A DNA stretch of 64,000 nt from Oscillospiraceae bacterium (GCA_030625685.1 DAOUQJ010000012.1:1-64000), one strand, 5' to 3'. Numbered from the stretch's first letter, positions 35,695 to 46,178 are shown. The notes: a model not told the origin generated them from the sequence alone. Numbers and translations: made by a program.

Positions 35695-36894
35695 TTATTC
35701 AACTATACCCAATTCTGTTTTTGGTTGTTTCACAACGAAGGTAATCATAGCTCCAATGACAGAAAGCACAGCCGCAATCATAAAGGTTGGCTTTAGACCA
35801 CCTGCATTTGCAACAATAATGGGTCCCACAAGTGCAGCGACTCCGTATGCTTGGTACACAACTCCGTAATTTGCTCCCAAATTTTTCATCCCAAAAAAGT
35901 CACCAGTGATGAGTGGGAATACAGCCAGAAATCCACCAAAGCAAAACGCAATGCCAGCTAAACTAGCAAAAAAAGTCAGATAGTTTAGTGCAAACACACT
36001 CATCGTAATCATAGCGAGTGCCGTTATTATAAACATTAAGGTCACCACTTTGATTCTTCCAAGTTTATCAGATAACGTGCCCCAAACCAGTCTTCCTCCT
36101 GCATTGAAAAGTGCAATCATCGCAACTGCATGGGCCGCCACAGAGGCTTCTAACCCTGCCAGCTGCATTCCAATGTCCTTGGCTAACCCAATCACCAGAA
36201 GACCACTCATGCAACCGAACAAATACATAAACCATACAAAGTAAAATGATTTTGTTCTCATCATCTGTCCAACTGTATAGGTTCTCTTCTGTTCCTCTTC
36301 CACATTTGAAATTTGCTTGCCATAGCCTATTGGGGGCACTCTTAAAAACTGCGCACCGAAAAGACCTAAAATTAAGTATATTCCGCCAATGTATAAAAAA
36401 GTAGAAGCCACGCTAGTGTGCGCTAAAAAGTACTGAATAATATACTTAAAGAGAAAACTCCCCAAACCAAAGGCACCGACCGCAATTCCCGTAATAAAGC
36501 CTTTTTTCTCAGGAAACCATTTTACACAGGTCGTCAGTGGACAAACATATGCAAACCCAACCCCAGCACCTGCAATGATGCCATAATACACATATAATTG
36601 CATCAACGATGTCGCAGTCGATGCAAGAATGATGCCTCCTCCATATAAAAGCGCACCAATTGTAGCGACAATTCTTGGTCCAATTCTATCTTGTAATCTG
36701 CCAGAAAATATGGTAGAAAACGCAAATACAAAAACTGCAATAGAATAGGTAAGAATTACGTCATGTTTCTCCCAACCAAAATGCTCCATCAGAGGTTGAT
36801 TAAACAAACTCCATGTGTAAATTGTGCCGATACACATTTGCAATAATACAGCACCAAATACAACAAACCAACGATTCATTGTTTTACTCGTCAT
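35695..36894 (-). CDS. MFS transporter, oxalate/formate antiporter (OFA) type
   Basis: 399 aa with about 12 TM segments. The N-terminus NRWFVVFGAVLLQMCIGTIYTWSLFNQPL is typical of OFA-family MFS carriers, and GRLQDRIGPR and GTLSDKLGRIKV are the cytoplasmic loop 2-3 and 8-9 motifs. OFA members exchange small carboxylates; the substrate is not determined. The track start 36927 lies before the ribosome site GGGAGG; ATG 36894 is used. Single gene. Confidence 0.87.
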   Translation of the reverse strand: MTSKTMNRWFVVFGAVLLQMCIGTIYTWSLFNQPLMEHFGWEKHDVILTYSIAVFVFAFSTIFSGRLQDRIGPRIVATIGALLYGGGIILASTATSLMQLYVYYGIIAGAGVGFAYVCPLTTCVKWFPEKKGFITGIAVGAFGLGSFLFKYIIQYFLAHTSVASTFLYIGGIYLILGLFGAQFLRVPPIGYGKQISNVEEEQKRTYTVGQMMRTKSFYFVWFMYLFGCMSGLLVIGLAKDIGMQLAGLEASVAAHAVAMIALFNAGGRLVWGTLSDKLGRIKVVTLMFIITALAMITMSVFALNYLTFFASLAGIAFCFGGFLAVFPLITGDFFGMKNLGANYGVVYQAYGVAALVGPIIVANAGGLKPTFMIAAVLSVIGAMITFVVKQPKTELGIVE

Positions 36895-36981
36895 AGTATC
36901 CTCCCATGCAATCCACAAAGCTACCATTCATGTTTGTACACATGTTCCCTCTCTTTTCCTGTTTCACTCTTCCTTATTTTC

Positions 36982-37026
36982 AAAAAAACCGCAAACCCTA
37001 ACTAATTAGCGGTTTGCGGTTTTTTT
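36982..37026. terminator. Symmetric terminator upstream of the MFS gene
   Basis: 16-bp perfect stem AAAAAAACCGCAAACC / GGTTTGCGGTTTTTTT with a 13-base loop. On the minus strand it would end transcripts from the DUF4153 gene, though it is 330 bases from that stop codon. Confidence 0.8.
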
Positions 37027-37358
37027 GTTGGTTGAAGTGATTAAACTTGACTTTGCAATTCCTTTCGCAATTGAAAAATTCTATATAAACAATACGCTAC
37101 ATAGCTTTCCAATTTAAATCAAGACGCATAATCGAACATTTCAAATGACTACAAGGTCATACAAACAATGTTAGTTCTTTATATCTGTGTACTAAACTAT
37201 GATAGTTATACTTTATGTCTAGCCAAATGTCAACATCTTAATTCATGTTTTGGATAGCAGGTTTTCACTTACTCTAGTTTGCACATTTTCTTAGGAAAAA
37301 ACAGTTCAAATTTAAGTTATTTTGTGAAAGGAATTCTACGCTTAAACTGCATTTTTCT
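37027..37358. other. Gene-free stretch between DUF4153 gene and terminator
   Basis: About 330 AT-rich bases. No ORF with a ribosome site, no clear hairpin and no strong promoter pair. It may be a long 3' untranslated region of the minus-strand gene. Confidence 0.5.
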
Positions 37359-39149
37359 CTAATTTAAATCCACCAAAAGATAAATTTCTGCATTGAATTG
37401 CGTATGTTCTTCACTTTTGTCAATATCAATATAGAAAACAACAAGTTTAAAAGTAGCCTGTTCATTTTCAGAAACCACAGAAGCTTCTTCTAACGAAAGT
37501 GTGTAATCGTTTTCAATATAGTTTTCGAAATGCTTCAAAATGGCTTGATCGGCCAAACTTGCAATCTCATTGCCGTCAATGTCACGCAGCACTATTCTGG
37601 AATCATTCTCGTCAACTTCATGCACAACTTGATACCTGTCATCTTCCGTTACAAGAATATTTTTATCGGCATTCTTTGCCCCATCATAATTTGAAATATG
37701 CGTTTGTGCAAAATAGTCATATCCAGCAATATCAATCATCCTGTTGTTTTCACTGCGGAAATGGAAATATTCCACATCACTTCTTGGATACTCATACGGT
37801 GAAAAGCCAAATACATCCGAAAAATCTTTGTAGTATTCGAAATCTTCAGGCAACCACGCAAGTTCATTCAAATATTCCATTCGATTAAGATATTGCATCG
37901 TCTCAACAATCTTTTCTCTTCCATTTTCTTGAATCTCAGGCTTTGGTTTTACTTCGCCATCACGGAGCATTTCATTTTCTACTAAAGTGCTTTCTAACAC
38001 TTTAATTTGACTTGTTTTGCTAACAGAAAATGCATCTAGCATAGGAATGAGCGAAATTGCTATACATATAATCAAAACCATTGGAACAATTCCATTCTTT
38101 TCAACAGGCTTAAGACTAAATACGAGACTTGCTATAAATGCAAAAATCCCAAATAAAATGACGTAATAGCGCCCATAGGTCAAACCAAAGTCACCAATCC
38201 TAAGAAAAGAGTTTAGTGTTTGAAATATTACAATAGGAATTAAGATCTTAGGAAAGTACTTACGAAACAACACTGTACTTTTGTTGTGCATCCTACTAGA
38301 CAGAATATACAAGAGTATAACAACTACAATATAAGAAACCAACATCGGCTCAAGCAAAGCATCGTTCCAAAAACTTCCGCTCACATTAATTACAATATAA
38401 GCGAGTAATATCAGTGTAAAAATCACCGAAATCGGAATCACGATGTAAGAAATTAATATTTCTAGATATTTGGGACATGAAGTCGCCTTAGCCAAATTAT
38501 CTAGACTAGTACTCTTCGTAGCACCTTCATCCATACCTTCTCTTGCTCCTGGATAGATCGGAATCAAAGATAAAAAGTACATAACAGCAAATAGAATGAA
38601 AATCACGTTACTCGCATGGGCATATATATCGCTATTGACATCGAAAAGCAGTTCATCTATGGCCAAAAACACAAGGGAAAATCCAGCCATCAAGACAACA
38701 GAGAACAACAGAGCGATAAAAAAGGACTTAAAGCTAACCATAAAAACTTCATTAAATGTAGTCTTGTTTTTAATGGATGGCACCCATAAAAATCCAATGA
38801 AAAGACCAAACAAAAGGACAAAAGTTTTTATTTCTGCTTCCATACGCAAATCAAACTGATTCATAATAGTAAAATAGTAACCGGCCATCAACAACACAGT
38901 TAACCCCATAAAGCTAAATCTTGTTGTTCTCTTTGAATAGAATCTCTCATAAATCATTTGGAATAGTGCACTGAGCAAGACACCCACAGCTATAGTCATT
39001 AAGTGTTTTTCAAAGCTGAATTCTCTATCATGAATCATCATTCCATTGAGAACAACAGCAATGAGTAGAAAAACTGCGGTTAGTGGAAATCTTCCTACTG
39101 CATTTGAAACATTATAAATCAACTTACTTAATCTAAACTGCATTTTCAC
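37359..39149 (-). CDS. DUF4153-type polytopic membrane protein
   Basis: About 596 aa. The N-terminal two thirds holds roughly 12 TM segments (for example FPLTAVFLLIAVVLNGMMI, VVVILLYILSSRM, GRYYVILFGIFAFIASLVFSL). A C-terminal soluble region of about 200 aa follows, with no catalytic motif. This matches the DUF4153 architecture; the family's function is unknown to me. The start is uncertain: the track TTG 39167 covers GGAAGGA; GTG 39149 (9 bases after it) or ATG 39143 are the candidates. Confidence 0.72.
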   Translation of the reverse strand: MKMQFRLSKLIYNVSNAVGRFPLTAVFLLIAVVLNGMMIHDREFSFEKHLMTIAVGVLLSALFQMIYERFYSKRTTRFSFMGLTVLLMAGYYFTIMNQFDLRMEAEIKTFVLLFGLFIGFLWVPSIKNKTTFNEVFMVSFKSFFIALLFSVVLMAGFSLVFLAIDELLFDVNSDIYAHASNVIFILFAVMYFLSLIPIYPGAREGMDEGATKSTSLDNLAKATSCPKYLEILISYIVIPISVIFTLILLAYIVINVSGSFWNDALLEPMLVSYIVVVILLYILSSRMHNKSTVLFRKYFPKILIPIVIFQTLNSFLRIGDFGLTYGRYYVILFGIFAFIASLVFSLKPVEKNGIVPMVLIICIAISLIPMLDAFSVSKTSQIKVLESTLVENEMLRDGEVKPKPEIQENGREKIVETMQYLNRMEYLNELAWLPEDFEYYKDFSDVFGFSPYEYPRSDVEYFHFRSENNRMIDIAGYDYFAQTHISNYDGAKNADKNILVTEDDRYQVVHEVDENDSRIVLRDIDGNEIASLADQAILKHFENYIENDYTLSLEEASVVSENEQATFKLVVFYIDIDKSEEHTQFNAEIYLLVDLN

Positions 39150-39383
39150 AAAATCACGTCCTTCCAAATATTTGATTATATAAGTACATTATATTTCAAG
39201 AACAATATTATAGCAATACATTTAGACACTTTTCACTATCATTTCTTTATTAACACCCCAAATCTATTCATTTTTCACAATTTTACCCTGTATCCTTAAC
39301 TTTGCATCAGAATTATTTGAATTGCAACACCCTTTCTTTCACTCTACCCCAAATAGAATACTCTCGCATTTTGAAAAAAGAAT

Positions 39384-39423
39384 ATAAAAAAACCGCAAAT
39401 CATTGTATCTCAACAATTTGCGG
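39384..39423 (-). terminator. Terminator of the receiver-like protein gene
   Basis: 8-bp stem CCGCAAAT / ATTTGCGG plus inner TTG/CAA pairing, followed by eight T residues on the minus strand. The bases between here and the DUF4153 start contain a TATAAT (39207-39212, minus) that may serve that gene. Confidence 0.8.
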
Positions 39424-39511
39424 AGTATAAGTTCTCTAAACAACTTCACTTAATTAAATTCAGTTTTTCTAAATGCTTATAAGTTATTTGCATATTCGAC
39501 ATTCTATAATA

Positions 39512-40348
39512 TTATTCAAATTCTGCTTCAGGAAATAGTTTTTCTATCAATGTGCTTGCGTCTGTTCCATCGCTAGGAAAGGTAACAAAAGTATTACTAA
39601 TATCATAGTTTTTCATATTATCGTCATAAATTTTCAGTTCTTCAAACTTCTTTTTTACTTTATCATCAATGATTACCGTATTATCTTCTGGGCAAAAAGG
39701 AAAATACCCTAGAAAATGCTCTAGATTGTACTGTATAAAGATATCTGTATCCCAAAACAAGCTTTTGAGTCCTGTAAAAATCCGATTGCTAGAATCGGCA
39801 TTGATTTCTGCATTTTCTGAATAAGCAGACGCACTTAAGCACGTTTTCAATATGGTAACCGTATACTTACCTTTTTTTGCTTTTGAAATTTCATGATTTA
39901 AATATTCTTTAAGATTAAACGTAATTGAGTTTTTAAAGGCGTTACTTTTTTTCTTTTGGATGGTCTTATTGTCTTTTTTCAGCAGTCGAAGGACTCTTTC
40001 ACTGAGATAATAATCCTCAAATGGCTTTAAAATATAGTCCGACGCACCTTCTGATACACATCTTAGGAAAAAATTTTTCTTTGCTTTCGATGTTAAAATC
40101 ACAACAGGAACATTGGGATATCCACTCTTTATTTCTCTCATCATAGCAAAGATATTTTCTTCAATTTCTTGATTGGTATTGATTATGAGAATGTTAACAT
40201 CGTTGTCATGTTTTGTAATTGCATTTATGATGCCATGAAAACTTTCAGCATCTGTGACTTGGAATCCTTGTGATCTAAATATTTTCCCAATTCTAGCTTT
40301 GGTTATCAGCATACTGTCAAAAATAATGACATTAATATTGCTATGCAT
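39512..40348 (-). CDS. Receiver-like protein with degenerate GGDEF-like C-terminus
   Basis: 278 aa, cytoplasmic. The N-terminal 120 residues fold like a response-regulator receiver: FDSMLITKARI, VVILTSKAKK with the conserved Thr, and DYILKPFEDYY with the conserved Lys. The phospho-acceptor position reads ILIINTN, with Asn in place of Asp, so normal phosphorylation looks impossible. The C-terminal half (LKEYLNHEISKAKKGKYTVTILK ... DIFIQYNLEHFLGYFPF) has the spacing of a GGDEF domain with YNLEHF at the active loop. Both halves appear to be non-catalytic relatives. GAGGGGGA precedes the ATG. Single gene. Confidence 0.7.
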   Translation of the reverse strand: MHSNINVIIFDSMLITKARIGKIFRSQGFQVTDAESFHGIINAITKHDNDVNILIINTNQEIEENIFAMMREIKSGYPNVPVVILTSKAKKNFFLRCVSEGASDYILKPFEDYYLSERVLRLLKKDNKTIQKKKSNAFKNSITFNLKEYLNHEISKAKKGKYTVTILKTCLSASAYSENAEINADSSNRIFTGLKSLFWDTDIFIQYNLEHFLGYFPFCPEDNTVIIDDKVKKKFEELKIYDDNMKNYDISNTFVTFPSDGTDASTLIEKLFPEAEFE

Positions 40349-40524
40349 ACATCCCCCTCATACACGTCCCATGCAAAACGCGGTGTTAAAGTTAACCCAT
40401 ATATTATACACTAATCGTTGTAGTCTTTCCACAATTTACAATATATTCTTCACTTCTTTTCACTAAAAATATATTGATACACTTGAAACGATTTTGATTC
40501 TATTCTACCAAGTATCATAAAACA

Positions 40525-40568
40525 AGGGTGTTGGCTTAAATTCACTTCGTAATTGTAGCCAACACCCT
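40525..40568 (-). terminator. Terminator of ppdK
   Basis: 12-bp perfect stem AGGGTGTTGGCT / AGCCAACACCCT with a 20-base loop and a TGTTTTAT tail on the minus strand. Confidence 0.85.
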
Positions 40569-40612
40569 ATAGTTTAAGATAAAACTAATGTATCAAAAAG
40601 ATATGTTCTTTA

Positions 40613-43237
40613 TTATTTTTGTTTGATAGCCGCTTGTGCTACTGCAAGACGGGCAATTGGAACACGATATGGTGAACAGCTGACATAGTTAAGATCAATG
40701 GTGTTCACAAATTCGATGGAATATGGATCGCCACCGTGCTCACCACAAATACCCAAAGAAATCTTTGGATTTGTTTTTCTAGCCGCTTCGCAAGCAGACT
40801 TCACAAGTTTGCCCACACCTTCAACGTCCAATTGTTCAAATGGATCTCTTTCTAACACATTCTTTGACTGGTAAGTAGGAATGAATTTTCCTGCGTCGTC
40901 ACGTGAAAAACCGAATGTCATTTGTGTTAGGTCATTGGTACCGAAGCTGAAGAAATCCGCATGCTTCGCAATTTCATCTGCTACGACAGCAGCTCTTGGA
41001 GTTTCAATCATTGTGCCCACTTTATACTTCAGTGTTACTCCACTTTGGGCAATAATTTCATCTGCTGTTTCTGTCACGATTTGTCTTACATATTGAAGCT
41101 CTGGCGCTTCACATACAAGCGGAATCATAATTTCTGGAACGATAGAGAGACCTAGTTCCTTATTCACATTGATTGCCGCTTCGATAATTGCTCTTGCTTG
41201 CATTTTTGTAATTTCAGGATTGGTTACAGATAATCTACAACCTCTGTGTCCCATCATAGGGTTTACTTCACGAAGACCTTCTACCACTTCAGACAACGCG
41301 TCAACCTCTACGTCCATCTCAGCTGCAAGAGTTTTAATATCGTCCTCTTCATTAGGCAAGAACTCGTGAAGTGGTGGATCAAGCAAACGAACGGTTACTG
41401 GTTTTTCATGCATAACGCGATAAATGCCTTCAAAATCGCCTCTTTGCATATCAAGAAGTTTATCAAGCGCAACTTGTCTTTGCTCCATTTTTTGTGACAA
41501 AATCATTTGACGAATAGCCAAAATACGTTCAGCTTGGAAGAACATATGTTCCGTTCTTGTTAGTCCAATTCCCTCTGCACCAAAATCAATGGCAACTTGC
41601 GCATCTTTTGGTGTATCTGCATTTGCACGAATGCCCATTGTTCTAACTTCGTCAGCCCATGACATTACTTTTGCAAAGTCACCACTGATGGTAGCTTCGA
41701 TCATTTCAATCTGACCAAGATAAACATTACCAGTATTTCCATCAATGGACATATATTCACCCTCGTTGACTTTGAGGTCCTCACCAATTGTGATATATCC
41801 TTGCTCTGGGTTAACATGAATTTCTGAACAGCCAGCTACGCAGCAAACACCCATTCCACGTGCAACCACGGCTGCGTGGCTTGTTCTGCCGCCTGTAGCT
41901 GTTAGAATACCTTGCACAACAGCCATACCTTCAATGTCTTCTGGGCTAGTTTCATTACGCACAAGCAATACTGGTCCATTTTTCACTTCTTCTACAGCCT
42001 TTTCCGCTGTAAAGACGATACGACCACATGCCGCACCTGGACTTGCAGCAAGACCTTTTCCAACTAGGTTTGCATTTTTCAGAGAAGTATCTTCAAAACG
42101 TGCATGCAATAGGCTGTCGAGTTGTTTTGGTTCAATTTTAAGTAGGGCTTCTTCTTTTGTCAAAAGGCCTTCATCAACCATATCAACTGCAATTTTGAGT
42201 GCAGCCTGCGCTGTACGTTTGCCATTTCTTGTTTGAAGCATATACAGTCTACCATTTTCAATGGTAAACTCCATATCTTGAATGTCTTTGAAATGATGCT
42301 CAAGTTTGTCAGAAACTGCAACAAATTCATCAAAGACTGAAGTGTTAACTTCTTTGAGGCTCTCAATTGACATAGGAGTACGAATACCTGCAACAACGTC
42401 TTCCCCTTGTGCATTCATCAAAAATTCGCCATATAATTTATTCTCACCAGTTGCAGGATCACGTGAGAACGCAACGCCTGTACCTGAATCATCACCCATG
42501 TTACCGAAAACCATTTCCTGCACATTAACAGCAGTTCCCCATGAAGAAGGAATGCCATTCATGCGGCGATAGAATACTGCTCTTTGTGTATTCCAGCTGC
42601 TAAATACTGCTTTAATAGCAACGAAAAGTTGCTCATGTGGATCAGAAGGAAATTCCTTATTAGTGAGGCCAAAATAGATTTCCTTAAAGCGGCTGACAAG
42701 ATATTTCATATCTTCAGCATCAAGATCAGAATCAAACTGAACGCCTTTATTATTCTTTAATGTAGTCAGCTCATGTTCAAAAGAATTTTTAGGAAGTCCT
42801 AGTGCAACATCTGAGAACATTTGAATGAAACGACGATAACTATCATAAACAAAACGTGGATTATCTGTAATCTGTGCAAGCGTAGCTGCAACTTCATCAT
42901 TAATACCTAGATTTAAAACCGTATCCATCATACCTGGCATAGATACTCTTGCTCCTGAGCGAACAGAAACGAGCAAAGGTGCTTCAGTGTCCCCAAATTT
43001 TTTCCCTGATATTGTCTGCAACTGATCAACAGCTTTTAAGATTTCATCTTTAATACTATCATTGATCTGTTCACCATCATCATAATATAGGGTACAAGCC
43101 TCTGTAGTTACAGTAAAGCCTTGTGGGATAGGCAGACCTAAACTTGTCATTTCAGCAAGATTGGCTCCTTTGCCCCCAAGCAGTTCACGCATGTTTCCGT
43201 CGCCTTCCGAAAACAGATAGACATACTTCTTGTTCAT
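40613..43237 (-). CDS. ppdK: Pyruvate, phosphate dikinase
   Basis: 874 aa, full length. It interconverts pyruvate + ATP + phosphate and PEP + AMP + PPi, a key step of PPi-dependent glycolysis in many anaerobes. The N-terminal ATP-grasp part has GGKGANLAEMTSLGLPIPQGF and SVRSGARVSMPGMMDTVLNLG. The phospho-carrier His is in GGRTSHAAVVARGMG, and the C-terminal PEP domain has the catalytic Cys in GICGEHGGDP. Single gene with its own terminator. No PPDK regulatory protein gene (DUF299) is adjacent. Confidence 0.97.
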   Translation of the reverse strand: MNKKYVYLFSEGDGNMRELLGGKGANLAEMTSLGLPIPQGFTVTTEACTLYYDDGEQINDSIKDEILKAVDQLQTISGKKFGDTEAPLLVSVRSGARVSMPGMMDTVLNLGINDEVAATLAQITDNPRFVYDSYRRFIQMFSDVALGLPKNSFEHELTTLKNNKGVQFDSDLDAEDMKYLVSRFKEIYFGLTNKEFPSDPHEQLFVAIKAVFSSWNTQRAVFYRRMNGIPSSWGTAVNVQEMVFGNMGDDSGTGVAFSRDPATGENKLYGEFLMNAQGEDVVAGIRTPMSIESLKEVNTSVFDEFVAVSDKLEHHFKDIQDMEFTIENGRLYMLQTRNGKRTAQAALKIAVDMVDEGLLTKEEALLKIEPKQLDSLLHARFEDTSLKNANLVGKGLAASPGAACGRIVFTAEKAVEEVKNGPVLLVRNETSPEDIEGMAVVQGILTATGGRTSHAAVVARGMGVCCVAGCSEIHVNPEQGYITIGEDLKVNEGEYMSIDGNTGNVYLGQIEMIEATISGDFAKVMSWADEVRTMGIRANADTPKDAQVAIDFGAEGIGLTRTEHMFFQAERILAIRQMILSQKMEQRQVALDKLLDMQRGDFEGIYRVMHEKPVTVRLLDPPLHEFLPNEEDDIKTLAAEMDVEVDALSEVVEGLREVNPMMGHRGCRLSVTNPEITKMQARAIIEAAINVNKELGLSIVPEIMIPLVCEAPELQYVRQIVTETADEIIAQSGVTLKYKVGTMIETPRAAVVADEIAKHADFFSFGTNDLTQMTFGFSRDDAGKFIPTYQSKNVLERDPFEQLDVEGVGKLVKSACEAARKTNPKISLGICGEHGGDPYSIEFVNTIDLNYVSCSPYRVPIARLAVAQAAIKQK

Positions 43238-44496
43238 TGTTATCCTCCTAATATCTATTAATGCTATTTCAATAAATTTTTCTATAATAGTACAATGATC
43301 AGATTTACTCTGAAAGAGGTTCCGCTATAGCCCTTTTCCACTTTCGTGGAATACTAGCTAACAATATATCTGCAGCACTGAACAATTTGAGCAATACATC
43401 ACAACATATTTTTAATATAGATTGTCAGATATCACTTCATGTGAAAAAGTGCAATTAATTAAAACCGGTCGTAAATCGCAAACTGATTACTAACTGCTAC
43501 CAGTGTACTTTTATATTGTTTTACACAGTTTTAAGGCATGGTAAAATAGCATCCTACACCTTCTCTCAATGTGATAAAGACATATACAAATTAAATATGA
43601 CAAAATTTGCCGAAAAGCCCTAAAAAATGATTCATCAAAGATTGCATTCGCTTCTAATTTGAAGTCTTTTATCCTCATTAGAAATGAATATTGTTTCTCT
43701 TCTGAACGCATCACACAGAAAGTATAAAACGAAAAATTACACCGTCTACGCCTATTGAAAACTATAGCCGATATTTCATTTAATCTATATGTGGAATCTT
43801 TACTCCACAGCATGCATTTTTATATCTCGTGAAACAACGATAAACTATTCAATAACTAGCATAAGTTATGTATATATATCTAGTATACCAGCATAAATAA
43901 ATACAAGCATTTCTATTATGCCATTGTGATTCCGTGTGGTCAAGCCCCAATCGCTTTTCCTTTACTATAGAACACCTTAATTTCGTATAATTTGTCGATA
44001 TTTTGCCCATATGTATTTCCCTTTTTATTTCAAAAAGCATGCTTCAAAGACGTTAACATCCTTTTCCAACTCAAACTTTTAATTTAATTCGGCTAAGTCG
44101 GTTTGAAAACATCCTAATCTTAAACTTGTTTCAATTAAGAAAAGCGAACACTATATTTTATTTTGAAATATCAACAATGTTACTTTCATCCCTTTAAAGC
44201 ATATGTACAATCAGATTGTTTTACCTCAAAAAATAATATTTTATTGTTCCTTTTCATTCTTATTTTTCACTCATCATTCTCTCTGCAATGGTTATATGAT
44301 TCATGATACACAGCAACTTTGAACTTATAGTTCATACTATGAAACGATTCTTAAAAACAACCAACGAAAAAATCTATGACCTTCATCAAAATGATGCGTT
44401 TTACAACAAAGTTTATTCTTTATATACTTATTTCATAAAGGTTGTAACAACAGCAAACATGCTGTGCCAGAACATTAATGTAAGGTGGTACATATT
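43238..44496. other. 1.26-kb region without a convincing gene
   Basis: AT-rich stretch between ppdK and the GNAT gene. The track gives frames of 100, 63 and 65 aa here, but none has a ribosome site or recognisable sequence. A short hairpin TTCCAC-TTTC-GTGGAA is near 43337. The 65-aa plus frame (44303) ends inside the GNAT start and could be a leader. I see no tRNA, structured RNA, terminator or transposon end. It may be a decayed locus. Confidence 0.5.
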
Positions 44497-44931
44497 ATGA
44501 CAACTATTAAAAATGCAACTATGGAAGATTTTGATATAGCATTTGACTATATCGAAAAACTTTGGACTTATAACACATACGATCGTGCAGTAATTGAAAA
44601 GGTTTACAAAGAAGTGCTTGAAAACGACAATGACTTCGCATTCTTCTTGTATGATGACGGAAAACCAGTTGGATTTTGTCATGGCTCCTTTTTCAATACA
44701 TTTTGGATGTCTGGCAAAACGTGCTACATCGCAAGCATCATTACAAATGAAGAACAAAGAAAGAAAGGCTATGGCACAGCTCTCATGAACCATACAAAAA
44801 CCATTGCGACTGAACATGGTTGTCATGCCATGATTCTTGATACTGGTTTGCCAAGAGAAGGTGCGCATAAATTCTATGAAAACTATGGTTTCCATAAATG
44901 TGCATACTGCTTTGAATATAAACTAGACTAA
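44497..44931 (+). CDS. GNAT-family N-acetyltransferase
   Basis: 144 aa cytoplasmic acyltransferase. The acetyl-CoA loop is ITNEEQRKKGYGTALM, preceded by the beta-4 strand TCYIASI and followed by the family end KFYENYGFHKC. The track start GTG 44485 sits in the ribosome site AAGGTGG; ATG 44497 is used. The substrate cannot be inferred. Single gene, followed by a very strong terminator. Confidence 0.85.
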   Translation: MTTIKNATMEDFDIAFDYIEKLWTYNTYDRAVIEKVYKEVLENDNDFAFFLYDDGKPVGFCHGSFFNTFWMSGKTCYIASIITNEEQRKKGYGTALMNHTKTIATEHGCHAMILDTGLPREGAHKFYENYGFHKCAYCFEYKLD

Positions 44932-44997
44932 GCTTATAATATTTAGCCTAGTCAAAACAACGCATATATTCTCATTTATGTGAGTATATTAAATATA

Positions 44998-45049
44998 CAA
45001 CAAAAACCCCACGATTTATCTGTACGACAAATCGTGGGGTTTTTGTTGC
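44998..45049. terminator. Strong terminator of the GNAT gene
   Basis: 20-bp perfect stem CAACAAAAACCCCACGATTT and its complement, with an 11-base loop and T residues within the 3' arm. Confidence 0.88.
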
Positions 45050-45204
45050 GTATTGCTTTTTTAAACAACTGCAAAGCAGAGCAAATATGATACAATACGT
45101 TGAACAATCTGCGTTTGAAACGAAAGAAGATTGTTCTAAGAAATAGACAAGAAATACAATCCATTGTATACTAATGATACATTATTTGAATGGTGGTGAG
45201 TACA

Positions 45205-46107
45205 TTGAGCACGCAAAAATATGAAACCTTTTTGAAAATCGTAGAAGTTGGTAACATCACTAAGGCGGCAGATATTCTGGGCTATTCTCAATCTGCCATC
45301 AGTCATGTTGTAGCAAGCTTGGAAAGTCAATGGGATGTAAAACTTCTGGTGCGAGACAAACAAGGAGTGCACCTAACCAGTGAAGGCAAACTGCTACTCC
45401 CCGCCATTGAACAGGTTGTGGCAGAAAATAAGAATCTTTTGCATCAAGTATCTGAACTCCATCAACTTAAAACTGGAGTGATTCGAGTGGGTGCTTTTCA
45501 CAGTGCCTCTATGAATTTACTTCCAAACCTCATCAAGTCATTTCAGACTTTATACCCTCAGATTCAGTTTGAAGTAAAACAGCGTGGCTACTATGAAACA
45601 GAACAGATGATTTTTGATGGCAAGCTTGACTGTGGATTTGTTCGTTTGCCTACCCAGTTTGATATTAACACTATCCCCTTATTTAAGGACAAAATGTTTG
45701 CTGTCTTTCAAAAAGATAAAGGACCAAAGGAAAGCCGTTTTCATATTGAAGATATCGAGCACGAAAACTATATCCATATTAAAGAGTTAGAGTTTGAAGT
45801 GCTTGAATTTATTGAAAAGAACAAAATAAAGCTGAATAAAACAACAGAGGCTGACTATAATTACACCGTTTTGCCTATGATTGCCACTGGAATCGGTATG
45901 TGCATTCTTCCCGAGCTAATGCTACAGAACACACCCTATGAACTCACCTTAAAGGAGCTCGATCCCCCCTCTTATCGAACCATCGGCATAGGCTTTAACC
46001 AGAGATATCTTTCTCCAGCTACTCGCCTCTTTATGAAGCATACAAAGGAATACATTCAAGATAATTATGACTTTTTTAACCTCATTTTAAAGCTTAATCA
46101 CAAGTGA
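45205..46107 (+). CDS. LysR-family transcriptional regulator
   Basis: About 300 aa. N-terminal helix-turn-helix TKAADILGYSQSAISHVVASLE, then a type-2 periplasmic-binding-like effector domain (GVIRVGAFHSASMNLLPNLI; CGFVRLP). The track starts at ATG 45190; TTG 45205 (MSTQKYETF), 6 bases after GGTGAG, gives the normal distance to the HTH and is preferred, though not certain. No divergent gene is next to it, so the target is unknown. It stands between two terminators. Confidence 0.88.
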   Translation: MSTQKYETFLKIVEVGNITKAADILGYSQSAISHVVASLESQWDVKLLVRDKQGVHLTSEGKLLLPAIEQVVAENKNLLHQVSELHQLKTGVIRVGAFHSASMNLLPNLIKSFQTLYPQIQFEVKQRGYYETEQMIFDGKLDCGFVRLPTQFDINTIPLFKDKMFAVFQKDKGPKESRFHIEDIEHENYIHIKELEFEVLEFIEKNKIKLNKTTEADYNYTVLPMIATGIGMCILPELMLQNTPYELTLKELDPPSYRTIGIGFNQRYLSPATRLFMKHTKEYIQDNYDFFNLILKLNHK

Positions 46108-46178
46108 AGCATACAAACTGCTTGAAATATCTTTTGGGGCGCACTTAGATAGACCATAAAACAAAAGTGAACCATTCT

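Noticed and set aside
43511-43813. 100-aa minus-strand ORF in the gene-poor region
   Set aside because: No ribosome site, Cys/Phe/Arg-rich chance-like composition, no recognisable motif.
43849-44040. 63-aa minus-strand ORF
   Set aside because: No supporting site or similarity; the region is low-complexity AT-rich DNA.
44303-44484. 65-aa plus-strand ORF upstream of the GNAT gene
   Set aside because: No ribosome site before its ATG, and it runs into the GNAT start; kept only as a possible leader, not annotated as a gene.
44428-44895. 155-aa minus-strand ORF opposite the GNAT gene
   Set aside because: Antisense shadow; the GNAT frame has a good ribosome site and family motif.
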